This document shows, in pieces, positions 1 to 9,893 of a stretch of DNA of 64,000 nt. A model generated the notes under the pieces. That model saw nothing but the letters and a program-made list of their open reading frames with translations. It was not told where the DNA came from and made no database searches. The position numbers and the translations under genes were made by a program. The first letter of the stretch is position 1. Every line of letters starts with the position of its first letter. The stretch spans positions 248,001 to 312,000 of the forward strand of contig CAVWGP010000011.1 of assembly GCA_963754645.1 (NCBI GenBank), given 5' to 3'. The stretch is from CAVWGP01 sp963754645. GTDB lineage: Bacteria; Pseudomonadota; Alphaproteobacteria; Bin65.

Positions 1-936
1 GACGTTCCAGCCCTCGCGCGAGAACAGCGGCTTCTTGACGTAGCTCTTGCCGAGCGCCTTGCCGCCGGCGTCGCCTTCGAAATAGGCGGGCAGCAAATTC
101 GGGTGGTTGCGATGCCGCTCCCACAGCAGCGGCAGGATGCCCTTGTTCGAGAGAATAGCCTTCCACGCCGGCTCGATGAAATGCGTGCCGCTCTCGGGTA
201 TGTGTTTCGCGAAGTCCTCGCGGAACAGCCATTCCCAGGGATAGAGCTTGAACAGCCACGGGATCGTCATCTCGACCTTGTCGGTGAAGCGGCCCTCGGC
301 ATCGACGCCGATATCGTCCATGTAGAGCATGACGGCTTCGAGCCCGGCTTGGCGCGCGCAATCGGCGAGATATTCGATCGTGCCCTGGTCCTCGATGCTG
401 TCGCGCGCGCAGGCGAGATGCAGCTTCTCGCCGATCCCCATGTTGCGGAAACTGTCGAGCAGCTTTTCGTGCATCGAATTGAACTGGTCGCAACCCTTGG
501 GAATGATGTTGCGCTCCATCGCCTGCTCGAGCCAGACCCATTGGAAGATCGCGGTCTCGTAAAGCGAGGTCGGCGTGTCGGCGTTGTATTCGTAGAGCTT
601 GGGCGGGCCCTTGCCGTCGTAGCAGAAATCCATGCGGCCGTAGAGATTGCGCTCCTGGCCGCGCCAGGTCGAAACCACGTAGTCGCGGAAATCGCGCGGA
701 ATCGCGAGGCGGTCCATCAGCTCCTCGCTGCCGCACACTTCGTCGATGATGCCGAAGCACATTTCCTCGACTTTCTCGGCCGCGGTTTCGAGATCGTTTT
801 CGATCTGCTCGAGCGAGAATTTGTAGTAGGCGCTTTCGTCCCAATAGGGATCGCCCTCGAGCGAGTGGAAGTCGAAGCCGTGTTCCTCGGCAGTTTTCTT
901 CCAATCGTGGCGCGGCGTGACGGGAATGCGCTCCAT
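1..936 (-). CDS. Glutathionylspermidine synthase family protein (YgiC/YjfC-like), 3' end outside the window
   Basis: The first 312 residues are present, starting MERIPVTPRHDWKK; the reading frame runs off the left edge of the window. The sequence matches the preATP-grasp/ATP-grasp family of GspS-like proteins (YgiC, YjfC), with the typical early PYWDESAYYKFS segment, the YGRMDFCYDG and YEYNADTPTS stretches, and a KSYVKKPLFSREG segment near the edge. By family these enzymes form an amide bond with ATP; the substrates of the short YgiC type are not firmly known, so glutathionylspermidine should not be assumed. It lies 128 bp downstream of a DUF1190 (YgiB-like) gene on the same strand. The ygiB-ygiC pairing is the same as in enterobacteria and supports the family call. 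Confidence 0.88.
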   Translation of the reverse strand, partial: MERIPVTPRHDWKKTAEEHGFDFHSLEGDPYWDESAYYKFSLEQIENDLETAAEKVEEMCFGIIDEVCGSEELMDRLAIPRDFRDYVVSTWRGQERNLYGRMDFCYDGKGPPKLYEYNADTPTSLYETAIFQWVWLEQAMERNIIPKGCDQFNSMHEKLLDSFRNMGIGEKLHLACARDSIEDQGTIEYLADCARQAGLEAVMLYMDDIGVDAEGRFTDKVEMTIPWLFKLYPWEWLFREDFAKHIPESGTHFIEPAWKAILSNKGILPLLWERHRNHPNLLPAYFEGDAGGKALGKSYVKKPLFSREGWNV

Positions 937-1064
937 GGGCGATCGACCTTCGGTCAGCGGGAAGGGGCCAGAGTCAGCGCGCCCGGCACATTGGCCGGGC
1001 GCGAGACGAAAAGCCTATGTTATTCGAAATCGCGGCGGCTGAAAATCCGCCGCGCGAGCGGCGC

Positions 1065-1622
1065 TTAGCCGCCCGAGGTCGATCCGCCGATGCTGCGGCT
1101 CGAACTGTAGGTGCCGGCATTGGCGCCGAAGCCGCCGCGCGTTGTCGTCGTCGTCTTGGCGGTCGAGGCGGTGGCGGAGTGCGGCACGTTCTGCACGCCG
1201 GTTTTGGCGCCGACGGCGCGATTGTCGCCGGTGCGGAAATTATTGTCGCCATGCGGCTTGTAGAGCGGCTGCGAGAAGGCCGGATTGCCGCCCAGCGCGC
1301 GGCCCAGCATGTAGCCGGCGATGATCGGCATGAAGGTCGACGTCCCGGTCGAGGTCCGGGTCGTGTTCGAGGTTTCGCAGCGGCCGGCGCCGAAATCGGC
1401 CTCGCAATCCTCTTTCGAGGCGTATTTGGGCGCCACGTCCTCGTGCTCTTTCTTCGCGTCGGCGAAAGCTTTGCTGCACTCCGCCTCGGTGAATTGCTTG
1501 TCGGTCATGCATTGGTTGACGTCGGTGTACACGCCGGCCGGCGTTTCGGATTCGCCGCACGCGGTCAAGGCAAGCGCGCTGGCGCCCATCGCCAACAACG
1601 CAACATATCGCGAACGTTTCAT
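1065..1622 (-). CDS. DUF1190 family (YgiB-like) lipoprotein
   Basis: This 185-residue protein begins MKRSRYVALLAMGASALALTAC, a signal peptide with a lipobox-like LTAC at about residues 19-22, so it is probably an outer-membrane or periplasmic lipoprotein. Cysteine pairs (QCMTDKQFTEAEC, DCEADFGAGRCE) and a Gly/Ser/Thr-rich C-terminus are typical of DUF1190/YgiB. I chose the start at 1622 rather than in-frame codons upstream because GAGG lies 9 nt before it and the signal peptide begins there. Function is unknown in the family. It sits between a larger DUF1190 paralogue (upstream) and the YgiC-like ATP-grasp gene (downstream), which suggests one envelope-related operon. Confidence 0.85.
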   Translation of the reverse strand: MKRSRYVALLAMGASALALTACGESETPAGVYTDVNQCMTDKQFTEAECSKAFADAKKEHEDVAPKYASKEDCEADFGAGRCETSNTTRTSTGTSTFMPIIAGYMLGRALGGNPAFSQPLYKPHGDNNFRTGDNRAVGAKTGVQNVPHSATASTAKTTTTTRGGFGANAGTYSSSRSIGGSTSGG

Positions 1623-1809
1623 CGGAGACCTCATTGCTGCCACGCTTTTCTACGAACCATCATACAAGAGCTATCCTTGAACAGAAACGATGAAAAATCA
1701 GTGATCCAGTTCACAAAATCCGTTCCATAATATGGTTAGCGGAACGGGCTCGGCCAAGGTTTTTTGCCCTTATATTTTAGCGCCTTGATTCGGTTAATTT
1801 TTCTTCGGA

Positions 1810-2580
1810 TCAGCCGCCGGTGGAGCCGGTCGAAGAGCCGAAACCGCCGCGCGAAGCGGTCGAAGACCGGGTGCTGCTGCTGGAGCTGAAGCCCGGCCGG
1901 CTGGCATAGGATGAGATGCGGCGGACCCCGGTGGCTGAACCGACATGGCGCCCATCGGCGGTGCGAAAGCCCATCGCGGCATTGCGCGAATGATAGAGCG
2001 GTTGCGACGGCACATAGGACGTGTTGCGCCCAAACATGTAGTAATACCAGTGCGGGCGATAGGTTGAGGACGAGCTGCTCGTCGTCCCGCTCGTCTTCGC
2101 GACGTCGATCAGCTCGTTGCAATTGCCGGTGCCTTGCACCGCTTCGCATTCGGCCTGGCTCGCGTGGCGCTTGGTGACGGCATTGTGCGTCAGGAGGGCC
2201 AGGCGATAGGCGTCGGCGCAGGCTTGCTGCGTGTTGGCGCTTTCGGCGGTGCAGGTGCCCAGCGTCGGATAGGACTTGCCGGCGAGGGTGAAGCTAACAA
2301 GACTGGCGACCCACGGCACCGGCATTTTCTCGCAATTGCCGCTGTGCTCGGTTTTGCATTTCGCGTCGTCGCTGTAGCTCGGCGCCGAAGTTTGATGGCT
2401 GCGGCGCGCCGCGGCGTAGGAGGTTTCGCATTCCTCGGCGGGAATTTTTCCGTCCTGCTTGCAATGATCGGCATCGCGATAGATCGCGACGTCGTCTTCC
2501 GAATCGCCGCTGAAAATCGCGATCATGGCGAGCGTGCCCGCGCCCATGGCGGCGAGCGCGACGTAGTGCGAGCGCTTCAT
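1810..2580 (-). CDS. DUF1190 family protein with a duplicated cysteine-rich region
   Basis: This 256-residue protein starts MKRSHYVALAAMGAGTLAMIAIF, nearly the same N-terminus as the neighbour at 1065-1622, so the two are paralogues. Here the N-terminal segment is an uncleaved-looking hydrophobic anchor without a lipobox cysteine. Two cysteine-paired blocks follow in tandem: about residues 38-85 (DHCKQDGKIPAEECETSYAA ... CKTEHSGNC) and about 108-155 (TCTAESANTQQACADAYRLA ... CEAVQGTGNC). The smaller paralogue has only one such block. The C-terminus is Ser/Gly-rich with PSQPLYHSR, matching FSQPLYKPH of the paralogue. GGAG lies 8 nt before the start. Function is unknown; an envelope location is inferred. 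Confidence 0.8.
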   Translation of the reverse strand: MKRSHYVALAAMGAGTLAMIAIFSGDSEDDVAIYRDADHCKQDGKIPAEECETSYAAARRSHQTSAPSYSDDAKCKTEHSGNCEKMPVPWVASLVSFTLAGKSYPTLGTCTAESANTQQACADAYRLALLTHNAVTKRHASQAECEAVQGTGNCNELIDVAKTSGTTSSSSSTYRPHWYYYMFGRNTSYVPSQPLYHSRNAAMGFRTADGRHVGSATGVRRISSYASRPGFSSSSSTRSSTASRGGFGSSTGSTGG

Positions 2581-2594
2581 CGGATCGTCTCCGT

Positions 2595-3458
2595 CTACTT
2601 TTTCGCCGGCGCCGCGGCGCCGGTGAAAATCGCTTCATCGACGCCGTAGAGCTTCGCGGCATTGCGCCAGGCCAGCTTTTCGCCCACCGCGGGCGGCAAG
2701 GTTGCGAGCCAGGCGCGGGTTTCGTTGAGGATTTCGGGCATGGTCTTCCAGCGCGACACGATATAGCTGTCGGTGCCGACCATGAACTTGTCCTGATACT
2801 TGACGAACAAATCACGCCAGCCGGCTTCGAGCTTGCCGCCGCGCCCGATATCGCCGCGGATCGCGGTTTCGACCCAGAGATTGGGATAGCGCGCCAGCAT
2901 GGCGCCGACTTCCTCGGGCCCGGTGAAGCCGGCATGTGCCCACAAAACGCGCGCCCGCGCATCGTGGGCGAACAGGCCCTGCACCGCGCGCGCGTCGGAA
3001 TGGGCGTGCAGCACGAGATTGCGCTCGACCGCGATGCGCACCACCTCGCGCACCACGTTCGATTTCGCGTCGTCGCCGTTGAGATGGAATTCGCCGATGC
3101 CCTTGTGCACGCCGAGCTTGAGGCGTTCGAGCAGATAGGCCGGAATCGCCGGATCGTTGTGCCACGTGCTCATGTCGCTGCGCGTGCGATAGGGCCGGAG
3201 CTCGGGCACGACGCGGTGCGGCGCCGCGCGATAGAGCAGCATCGTGCCTTCGTCCGACGTGCTCGAAACCAGCGCCATGCGCACGCCGGCCCGGTCGAGC
3301 GTTTTCAACGCCTCGGCGAGAGGCACTTCGCTGTGCTGGCTCTCGCTGTAATGGACATGCGCGTCGAACAACGGCACATCCAGCCCGACCGCGCGCGCCT
3401 CGGCGGCGGCGAAAGCGGCAAGGGCCGAAAGAGCGGCAAGCAAGCGGCGGGTCATCAT
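2595..3458 (-). CDS. Secreted amidohydrolase-family (TIM-barrel) protein
   Basis: This 287-residue protein has a signal peptide (MMTRRLLAALSALAAFAAAEARA) followed by an amidohydrolase-2-like domain. Visible metal-site motifs are FDAHVHYSESQ (about residue 33), GIGEFHLNGD, LHAHSDAR, LWAHAGFTG and VGTDSYI. The order H-x-H, E, H, H, D fits the binuclear or mononuclear metallohydrolase fold. The substrate is unknown. The start is the first of two adjacent ATGs, with GGAG about 7 nt upstream. It follows the hydantoinase-like gene by 83 bp on the same strand and precedes the DUF1190 pair by 14 bp, so it could be co-transcribed with either. A periplasmic location is inferred from the signal peptide. 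Confidence 0.8.
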   Translation of the reverse strand: MMTRRLLAALSALAAFAAAEARAVGLDVPLFDAHVHYSESQHSEVPLAEALKTLDRAGVRMALVSSTSDEGTMLLYRAAPHRVVPELRPYRTRSDMSTWHNDPAIPAYLLERLKLGVHKGIGEFHLNGDDAKSNVVREVVRIAVERNLVLHAHSDARAVQGLFAHDARARVLWAHAGFTGPEEVGAMLARYPNLWVETAIRGDIGRGGKLEAGWRDLFVKYQDKFMVGTDSYIVSRWKTMPEILNETRAWLATLPPAVGEKLAWRNAAKLYGVDEAIFTGAAAPAKK

Positions 3459-3541
3459 GGGAAGTCTCCGGGAAGCCGAATGCAGCATACTAGCAAAGTC
3501 TTGCGCTGTTCTGAACGGCGGAGGGCGCGGTCCCCACCTCG

Positions 3542-5083
3542 CTACCCCGCCGCCGCCACGTCGCCCACCACCCGCACCCGCACGCGCAGCGCGTTGCCCG
3601 GCAGATAGGCCAGCGGCATATCCTCGGTTTCGACGGTCTTGAGCGTGGCGCGGTCGGCGCCGGCGGCGGCGGCGCGATCCTCGGCCATCGTCTTGGCCGC
3701 GGCGATGGCCGCTGTGCGCGTCATGTCGCGGAAAATGTGATCGGTTTCGCCCGAGACTTGGGCAATGGCGGCTCCCACCGCGTTGGCGCAATCGCCGTGC
3801 CTAACGTGGATGACGCGGCTGACGCCGGCCAAGCGCTCGGGCACGAGGAAGGCGCCGCCGCCGACCGCGATCAGCGGCACGTCGCCCGCCGCGCTTTTCA
3901 TGCGATCGACGTTTTCCTCGAGCATGCGTTGCGCCTCGGCGAAAACCGTGCTGGAGGCGGCCGCGTCGAGATGCGCCACTTTCGCGCGGTCGCCGAGCGC
4001 CAGCTTGCCGGCGGCGATCGCGACATCGGTCGCGGTGAGCTGCTGGCCGCCGAAGGCGACGCCGTCCTCGAACAAGCGATAGCCGACGGAGAGCGGTCCG
4101 ACCTTGAGCGGCGCCAGCGACACATGGCTGCCGCCGCCGAGACCGATCGAGAGCAAATCCGGCATGCGGAATAGCGTGCGCACGCCGCCGACTTCGACGA
4201 CCGAATTCGCCTCGCGCGGAAACCCGTGCACGAGCTGGCCGATATCCGACGAGGTGCCGCCGACATCGACCACCATCGCGTCGTCGAGCCCCGAAAGATA
4301 AGCGGCGCCGCGCATCGAATTGGTGGCGCCCGACGAAAAGCTGAACACCGGCAGCTTCAGGGCGAGCGCGGCATCGGCGACGGTGCCGTCGTTCTGGGTG
4401 ATGAACAGCGGCGCCGACAGTCCCGAATCGCGAATCGCGGCGGCGAACGCGGCGATGGTTTGCGCCGCGAGATCGGCGAGCGCGGCATTGAGCAGCGCCG
4501 CGTTCTCGCGCTCCAACAACCCGATGCGCCCGAGATCGCTGGAGCAGGTGACGCGCGCGGCCGGCAACTCGGCGGCGACGATCTCGGCGGCGCGGCGCTC
4601 GTGCGAGGGATCGAGCGGCGAGAAGATCGCCGAAATCTCGACGGCGCCCAAACCCTTGGCGCGCATCGCGCGGGCCGCGTCGCGGATCGCGGCCTCGTCG
4701 AGCGGCATGAAGGCCGGCCGTCGTAATCGTGCCCGCCCTCGACCTGCCACACGCCGCCATCGACCAGCGCCGCCAGATCGGCCGGCCAATCGCAAAACGG
4801 CGGCAAGGTCTCGCTCGCCGGCAAGCCGATGCGCAGCGCGCCGACCTTGGTGAGATGGCGGCGCTGGACGACGGCATTGATGAAATGCGTCGTGCCGATC
4901 ATGACGCCGTCGATGCGCTTGCCTTTGAGCGCGCCGGTGGCGCCGAGCTTGGCAAGGGCGGCCAGGATGCCGCCGGTCACGTCCTGCGCTGGTCAGCGCC
5001 TTGACGGCTTGCGCGACGGCGCCGTCCTCGATCAGCACCGCGTCGGTGTTGGTGCCGCCGACATCGATCCCGATCCGCCTCAT
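3542..5083 (-). pseudogene. Hydantoinase/oxoprolinase subunit A (HyuA)-like gene with two frameshifts
   Basis: The protein starts MRRIGIDVGGTNTDAVLIEDG, the ATPase-fold phosphate loop of HyuA/OPLAH-A proteins. It continues with GTTHFINAVVQRR, GHDYDGR, PLDEAAIRDAARAMRAKG, VDVGGTSSDIG and VGGGAFLVPERL, giving a near full-length protein of about 513 residues. The frame changes twice: near 4985-5000 (after KALTSA, within an AGCGCAGG stretch) and near 4712-4722 (after GGHDYDGR, within GGCCGGCC). A single inserted base or two lost bases at each place restores the family sequence. The ATG overlaps the stop of the DUF917 gene (ATGA). By family it acts with ATP on cyclic amides, usually with a HyuB partner, which is absent here. 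It is a real pseudogene or a sequence error; I cannot tell which. Confidence 0.8.
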
Positions 5084-6163
5084 GCCGCGAACACCGACTT
5101 GAAATCCAGATCGTAGCCGAAGGCGCGCGGGCCGACATGGGCGATGCCTTTTTCGGTCAGGAAGACCGGCGGCGATTTCAGCGCGATCACCGAAATGCGC
5201 TGGCCGTAGCGGATCGTCTCGCTGCCCACCGCCTCGCCCGAAACGCGATCGACGACGCAGATCAGGTCGGGCGTCATGGCGAGCGGCTTGCCGTCGAGCC
5301 AGGCGATGATCCACTCGTTCTGGAACACGATTTCCATCGCGGCGCCGCGCCATTCGTCGGCGCCCTCGAACCGGGTGCGGCCGCGCAGGAATCCTTCGGT
5401 GGTGCGGCGCTCGACGTCGACGACCTTGCCGCGATAGAGCAGCTTGCCGGGCTCGACGGCGAGAATCGCCGCCACCGGGTCGGCATGGGCGCGCTGCGCG
5501 TCGCGCACCGCGGCGCCGATCGCGATCGCCTTGGTCGTGGTGCCGTGGATGCTCCACTGCTTGACCTCGGCGCCGGTGCGCGGCGCCTTGCAGGTCGACG
5601 CCGATCGAGCCGTATTCGGTGCAAATCTTGCGGCTGACGCGCTCCATCCATTTCCAGCTCGGCACCTTGTCGACGATGCTTTCCAGGCCGCGGCAATCGA
5701 CCGTGGTCAGCGGCCACGGTTTGAGATCGCCCACCGCCACGCTCGTCATCTGCGCCTCGGGATAGGCGCGGCCCATCATGTCGGCATCGACCACGGGACG
5801 ATCGAGCTCCAGCGCCGCCATCAGCGGCTGGATCGCGTTGCCGCCGCCGATCTCGAGCGCCATGATGGCGCGGAAGCGGCGGCCGATATGCTCCTCCATC
5901 AGCGTCACCGCGCGGGCGATGGTGCGGCTGTCGGTCAGGCGTTCCTGGTTGACCAGCGGCGCGCCCATGTTGGACACGGCGGCAATCAGGTCGTCGTCGG
6001 CGAGATCCTGAGGCTGCAGCAGCGTGACGCGGCGCCCCTGTGCGTAGAGCCGGCGCATATTGAGCAGGCCGAGATAGGGGCTGCCGCCGCCGCCGGTGCC
6101 CAGAATCCAGGCGCCGACGGCGAGGCTTTCGATATCGTCGGCGGACAGCTCGCGCGGGCTCAT
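5080..6163 (-). pseudogene. DUF917 family protein (hydantoinase-associated), one frameshift
   Basis: The N-terminal part (MSPRELSADDIESLAVGAWILGTGGGGSPYLG ... EIGGGNAIQPLMAALELDRPVVDADMMGRAYPEAQM) is clear DUF917. The C-terminal part (KLLYRGKVVDVERRTTEGFLRG ... FGYDLDFKSVFAA) continues in another frame from about 5590. The frame is lost at GGCGTCGACCTGCAAGG (about 5587-5602). Removing one base gives a smooth join into CKAPRTGAEVKQWS. The intact protein would be about 361 residues. DUF917 proteins usually sit beside HyuA-like genes, as here, and are of unknown biochemical role. Both ends overlap neighbours by 4 nt (ATGA with AroM upstream and HyuA-like downstream), so it was built as part of a tight operon. 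Confidence 0.8.
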
Positions 6164-6834
6164 TCGAGCAACTCCCCGATCGTGCGCCCGACCGTGGTAA
6201 CCGCGAGCAGGACCGGAACGCCGGTCGCTTCGCGCAAGGCGCGCTTGGTTTCCACCGTGTAGCTCATGCAATCCATGGCGACGAGATCGAGCCGGTGCCC
6301 GGCCAGGCGCTGGCCCACGGCCGCGATCTCGGCGGCGCCGGCGCTCGGGATCAGCGGCTCACTGACGACGTCGACGCCCGGGCGGAGCCATTTTTGCGAA
6401 AGCTGCTCGGCCTGTTCGGGCAAGGGGATGACGAGGCCGAGCCGCCCCTTCGGCAGCAAGGCCGCCACGGCGCCGGCGAGGATGCGCGACGGAAACAGCG
6501 TGGCGCCGTCGCCAAGCCCGTGGGGAAACGCGCCGGTGCAGGCGAAGACGATGGCGCGCGCACCGTCGCGCTTCAGCGCCGCCAAAATTTGCGGCGCGCG
6601 CTCGATGATCGCCGGTTTCGCCACCGTCACGTCGCGCCCGTCGGGCAGCCGCGTGTAGAGGGTCTCGCCGCCGTGGCGCGGCGCCAGGCGCGCGATCTCG
6701 GCGGCGGAGAGTCCGTCGAGGCAGCCGCGCATGACGATGCGGGTGCGCGGCGGACAGTGGCCGGCGAAGAGGCGGACGATATCGTCGCGCGGCGCCTGGC
6801 CGATAATCGCGATGCCGAGGATGGGGTCGGTCAT
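6160..6834 (-). CDS. aroM: AroM family protein
   Basis: This 224-residue protein begins MTDPILGIAIIGQAPRDDIV, the signature start of AroM proteins. It has CTGAFP and a conserved C-terminal VAMDCMSYTVETKRALREATGVPVLL region. AroM was named from its place near aroL in E. coli but has no proven biochemical role; the fold resembles Asp/Glu racemase-like proteins. In many genomes AroM sits with DUF917/HyuA genes and ABC importers, as here, suggesting a role in using a small amide or amino-acid-like compound. It lies 9 bp after the ABC ATPase gene and overlaps the DUF917 start by 4 nt. The gene is intact, unlike the two that follow it. Confidence 0.85.
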   Translation of the reverse strand: MTDPILGIAIIGQAPRDDIVRLFAGHCPPRTRIVMRGCLDGLSAAEIARLAPRHGGETLYTRLPDGRDVTVAKPAIIERAPQILAALKRDGARAIVFACTGAFPHGLGDGATLFPSRILAGAVAALLPKGRLGLVIPLPEQAEQLSQKWLRPGVDVVSEPLIPSAGAAEIAAVGQRLAGHRLDLVAMDCMSYTVETKRALREATGVPVLLAVTTVGRTIGELLE

Positions 6835-6843
6835 CGCGCCGCT

Positions 6844-7914
<1,071 letters not shown>

Positions 7915-7928
7915 GCTGCGAAACAATC

Positions 7929-7964
7929 GGGCGGCGCCGGCCGGAATTTCCGGCGGCGCCGCCC
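7929..7964. terminator. GC-rich hairpin between the binding-protein and ATPase genes
   Basis: The arms GGGCGGCGCCG(G)CCGGAA and TTCCGGCGGCGCCGCCC pair over 17 positions with one bulged G and a one-base loop. There is no run of T after it on the minus strand, so it is more likely a stabilising or attenuating intercistronic hairpin than a full terminator. Such structures often follow binding-protein genes, which need more product than the ATPase. Confidence 0.5.
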
Positions 7965-7985
7965 ATCTTTGCTATGCGAGCAAAA

Positions 7986-9041
7986 TTAGCCGCGCAGGAT
8001 GCGCGCGACGCGGGCGTCGATCTTGTCTTTCTCCGAGTTGTACCACTTCCAATCGACCTGCAGCAGCGACGCCACCTTGGCTTCGGTGTTGTAGAGCCTG
8101 GCGTCGTAGCGCGCGTCGAGCTTCACCTTTTTGTTCGACGGCGAATACCACACGCCCTCGGCCAGATATTTCTGCACATCCGGCTCGAGCAGGTAGTTGA
8201 TGTAGGCGTGGGCGAGTTCGCGCACCTTGGTGCCCGGCGTCGTGGTGAGGCCCTGATCGAGCGAGAGCACGCCTTCCTTGGGCGCCGCGAATTCGATCGG
8301 CTGGTTTTGGCCGTCGTAGCGATAGACGCCGCTGTCGTGCAGCACGCCCATCACAACTTCGCCCGAGAGCAGGGCCTTTTCCATGCCGCCGGTGAAATCG
8401 AAGGTCTTGATCGGCTTCAATGCTTCGAGCGCCTTGTAGGCGGCGTCGAGGTCCGTCATGCCTTTGCCGTAGACTTGGCCGAGCATCAGCAAGTGCATCT
8501 GGCCGATCGCGTTGATCGGGATGATATAGGTGCCGCGCTGGCCCGCGAGCTTGGGATCGGCAAGATCCTTCCACGAGGTCGGCTTGGCCAGGCCCTTGTC
8601 GGTGCGGTAGCCGAAGCCGACGGCGCTGGTGAACATCGAGACGCCGACGATCTTGTCGCTCGTCGCGTAGGGATAGAGATCCGCCATGTTGGGGATTTTT
8701 TTCGCGTCGAGCTTGAGATCGATCAGGCCGTGATTGGTCGCCAGCCAATGATCGGCCGGGTTCGAATGCATCACGTCGTAGATCGGGTTGTTCTTCGGGC
8801 TGGCTTGCAGCTTGGGCACGAAGGGGAAGGCCTGGTCGAACTCGACCTTGCATTTGAACTGCTTCTCGAAATCGGGAATGACCTTGGCCTTCATCAGGTC
8901 GCCCCATTTGCCGCCCCAGGTCGTGATTTTGAGGGTGGCGGTTTGGGCGTGCAGGATGGCGGGCGCCGCGATCGCGGCGGCGGCGCCGCCGCCGGCGGCT
9001 TTCATGAAGCGGCGGCGGGTCAGTGATTTGTTACGAACCAT
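7986..9041 (-). CDS. ABC importer periplasmic binding protein, PotD/PotF type (Tat-exported)
   Basis: This 351-residue protein has a twin-arginine signal (SLTRRRFMKAAGGGAAAAIA; LTRRRFMK at residues 7-14) and then the typical spermidine/putrescine-binding-protein fold with TTWGGKWGDLMKAKVIPDFEKQ, HSNPADHW, FGYRTDKG and TTTPGTKVRELAHAYINYLLEP. It captures the ligand in the periplasm for the adjacent permeases. A strong GGGAGG sits 6 nt before the ATG. It lies 27 bp after the second permease gene and before the ATPase. The ligand cannot be read from the sequence; the neighbouring hydantoinase-like and AroM genes argue against assuming polyamines. Confidence 0.92.
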   Translation of the reverse strand: MVRNKSLTRRRFMKAAGGGAAAAIAAPAILHAQTATLKITTWGGKWGDLMKAKVIPDFEKQFKCKVEFDQAFPFVPKLQASPKNNPIYDVMHSNPADHWLATNHGLIDLKLDAKKIPNMADLYPYATSDKIVGVSMFTSAVGFGYRTDKGLAKPTSWKDLADPKLAGQRGTYIIPINAIGQMHLLMLGQVYGKGMTDLDAAYKALEALKPIKTFDFTGGMEKALLSGEVVMGVLHDSGVYRYDGQNQPIEFAAPKEGVLSLDQGLTTTPGTKVRELAHAYINYLLEPDVQKYLAEGVWYSPSNKKVKLDARYDARLYNTEAKVASLLQVDWKWYNSEKDKIDARVARILRG

Positions 9042-9068
9042 GGTTTCCTCCCAAATTGCAGCGTTGCG

Positions 9069-9893
9069 TCAGAGTCGAACATAAGCACGAAGACCGATCA
9101 GCTTTTCGAGCGTCACGACGACGACGAGCGCCATCAGGATCGAGACCAACGAGGCGACGGCGATGGCGCCATCGAGATCGAACCGCAAATAGTTGAACAG
9201 CACGATCGGCAAGGTTTCACCCTTGGGCACGACCAGGAACAGCGAGATCGGAAACTGGTCGAAGGATACGATAAAGGCAAAGATGCCGCCAGCCATGATG
9301 CCGGGCCGGATGAGGGGCAGCGTGACCTCCCAAAACACCCGTCCGGGCGGCGCGCCGAGGCTGGCGGCCGCCTCCTCGATGCGGCGGTCGAAATTCTGCA
9401 GCACGGCGAGCGTGGTGCGCAGCACATAGGGCACGGCGACGAGCGTGTGGCCGACGATCAGGCCCCACAGTGGTCGGCCGATCCCCGAAATTATGAGGAG
9501 CTGGAACAGCGACAGGCCGGTGAGGATCGCCGGCAGGATGAGCGGCGAAAGGAACAGCGCCGTGAGCAGCCGCGCGCCGGGCAGCCGGCCGCGCGCGATG
9601 CCGAGCGCGCAGGAGCCGCCGATCACGGTCGCCAGGATCACGACGGCGACGGCGACGCGCAGGCTGAGCCAGAGCGAATTCATGAAATCGGCGCTGGCGA
9701 AGAACTTGTCGAACCAGCGCAGCGTGATGCCGACCGGCGGGAACGAGATGAACGGCGTCGAGTTGAGCGCGAACACGGCAACGATGGCGAGCGGCGCCAG
9801 CATAAAGGCGAGCATCGCGCCGTTGAAGGTGAGATAGACCGCGCGCCCGGCATCGAATTTGCGGCGGCGGCGAACCGGCAGCGGCGCCCTCAT
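9069..9893 (-). CDS. ABC importer permease, PotC type
   Basis: This 274-residue inner-membrane protein has about six hydrophobic segments, from AVYLTFNGAMLAFMLAPLAIVAVFAL near the N-terminus to the C-terminal AVASLVSILMALVVVVTLEKL. The EAA loop EEAAASLGAPPGRVFWEVTLPLIRPG couples to the ATPase. The start at 9893 overlaps the stop of the upstream permease by 4 nt (ATGA), which argues strongly for translational coupling and against any longer N-terminus. It partners with the 9890-10780 permease as a heterodimer in the same importer. Confidence 0.92.
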   Translation of the reverse strand: MRAPLPVRRRRKFDAGRAVYLTFNGAMLAFMLAPLAIVAVFALNSTPFISFPPVGITLRWFDKFFASADFMNSLWLSLRVAVAVVILATVIGGSCALGIARGRLPGARLLTALFLSPLILPAILTGLSLFQLLIISGIGRPLWGLIVGHTLVAVPYVLRTTLAVLQNFDRRIEEAAASLGAPPGRVFWEVTLPLIRPGIMAGGIFAFIVSFDQFPISLFLVVPKGETLPIVLFNYLRFDLDGAIAVASLVSILMALVVVVTLEKLIGLRAYVRL

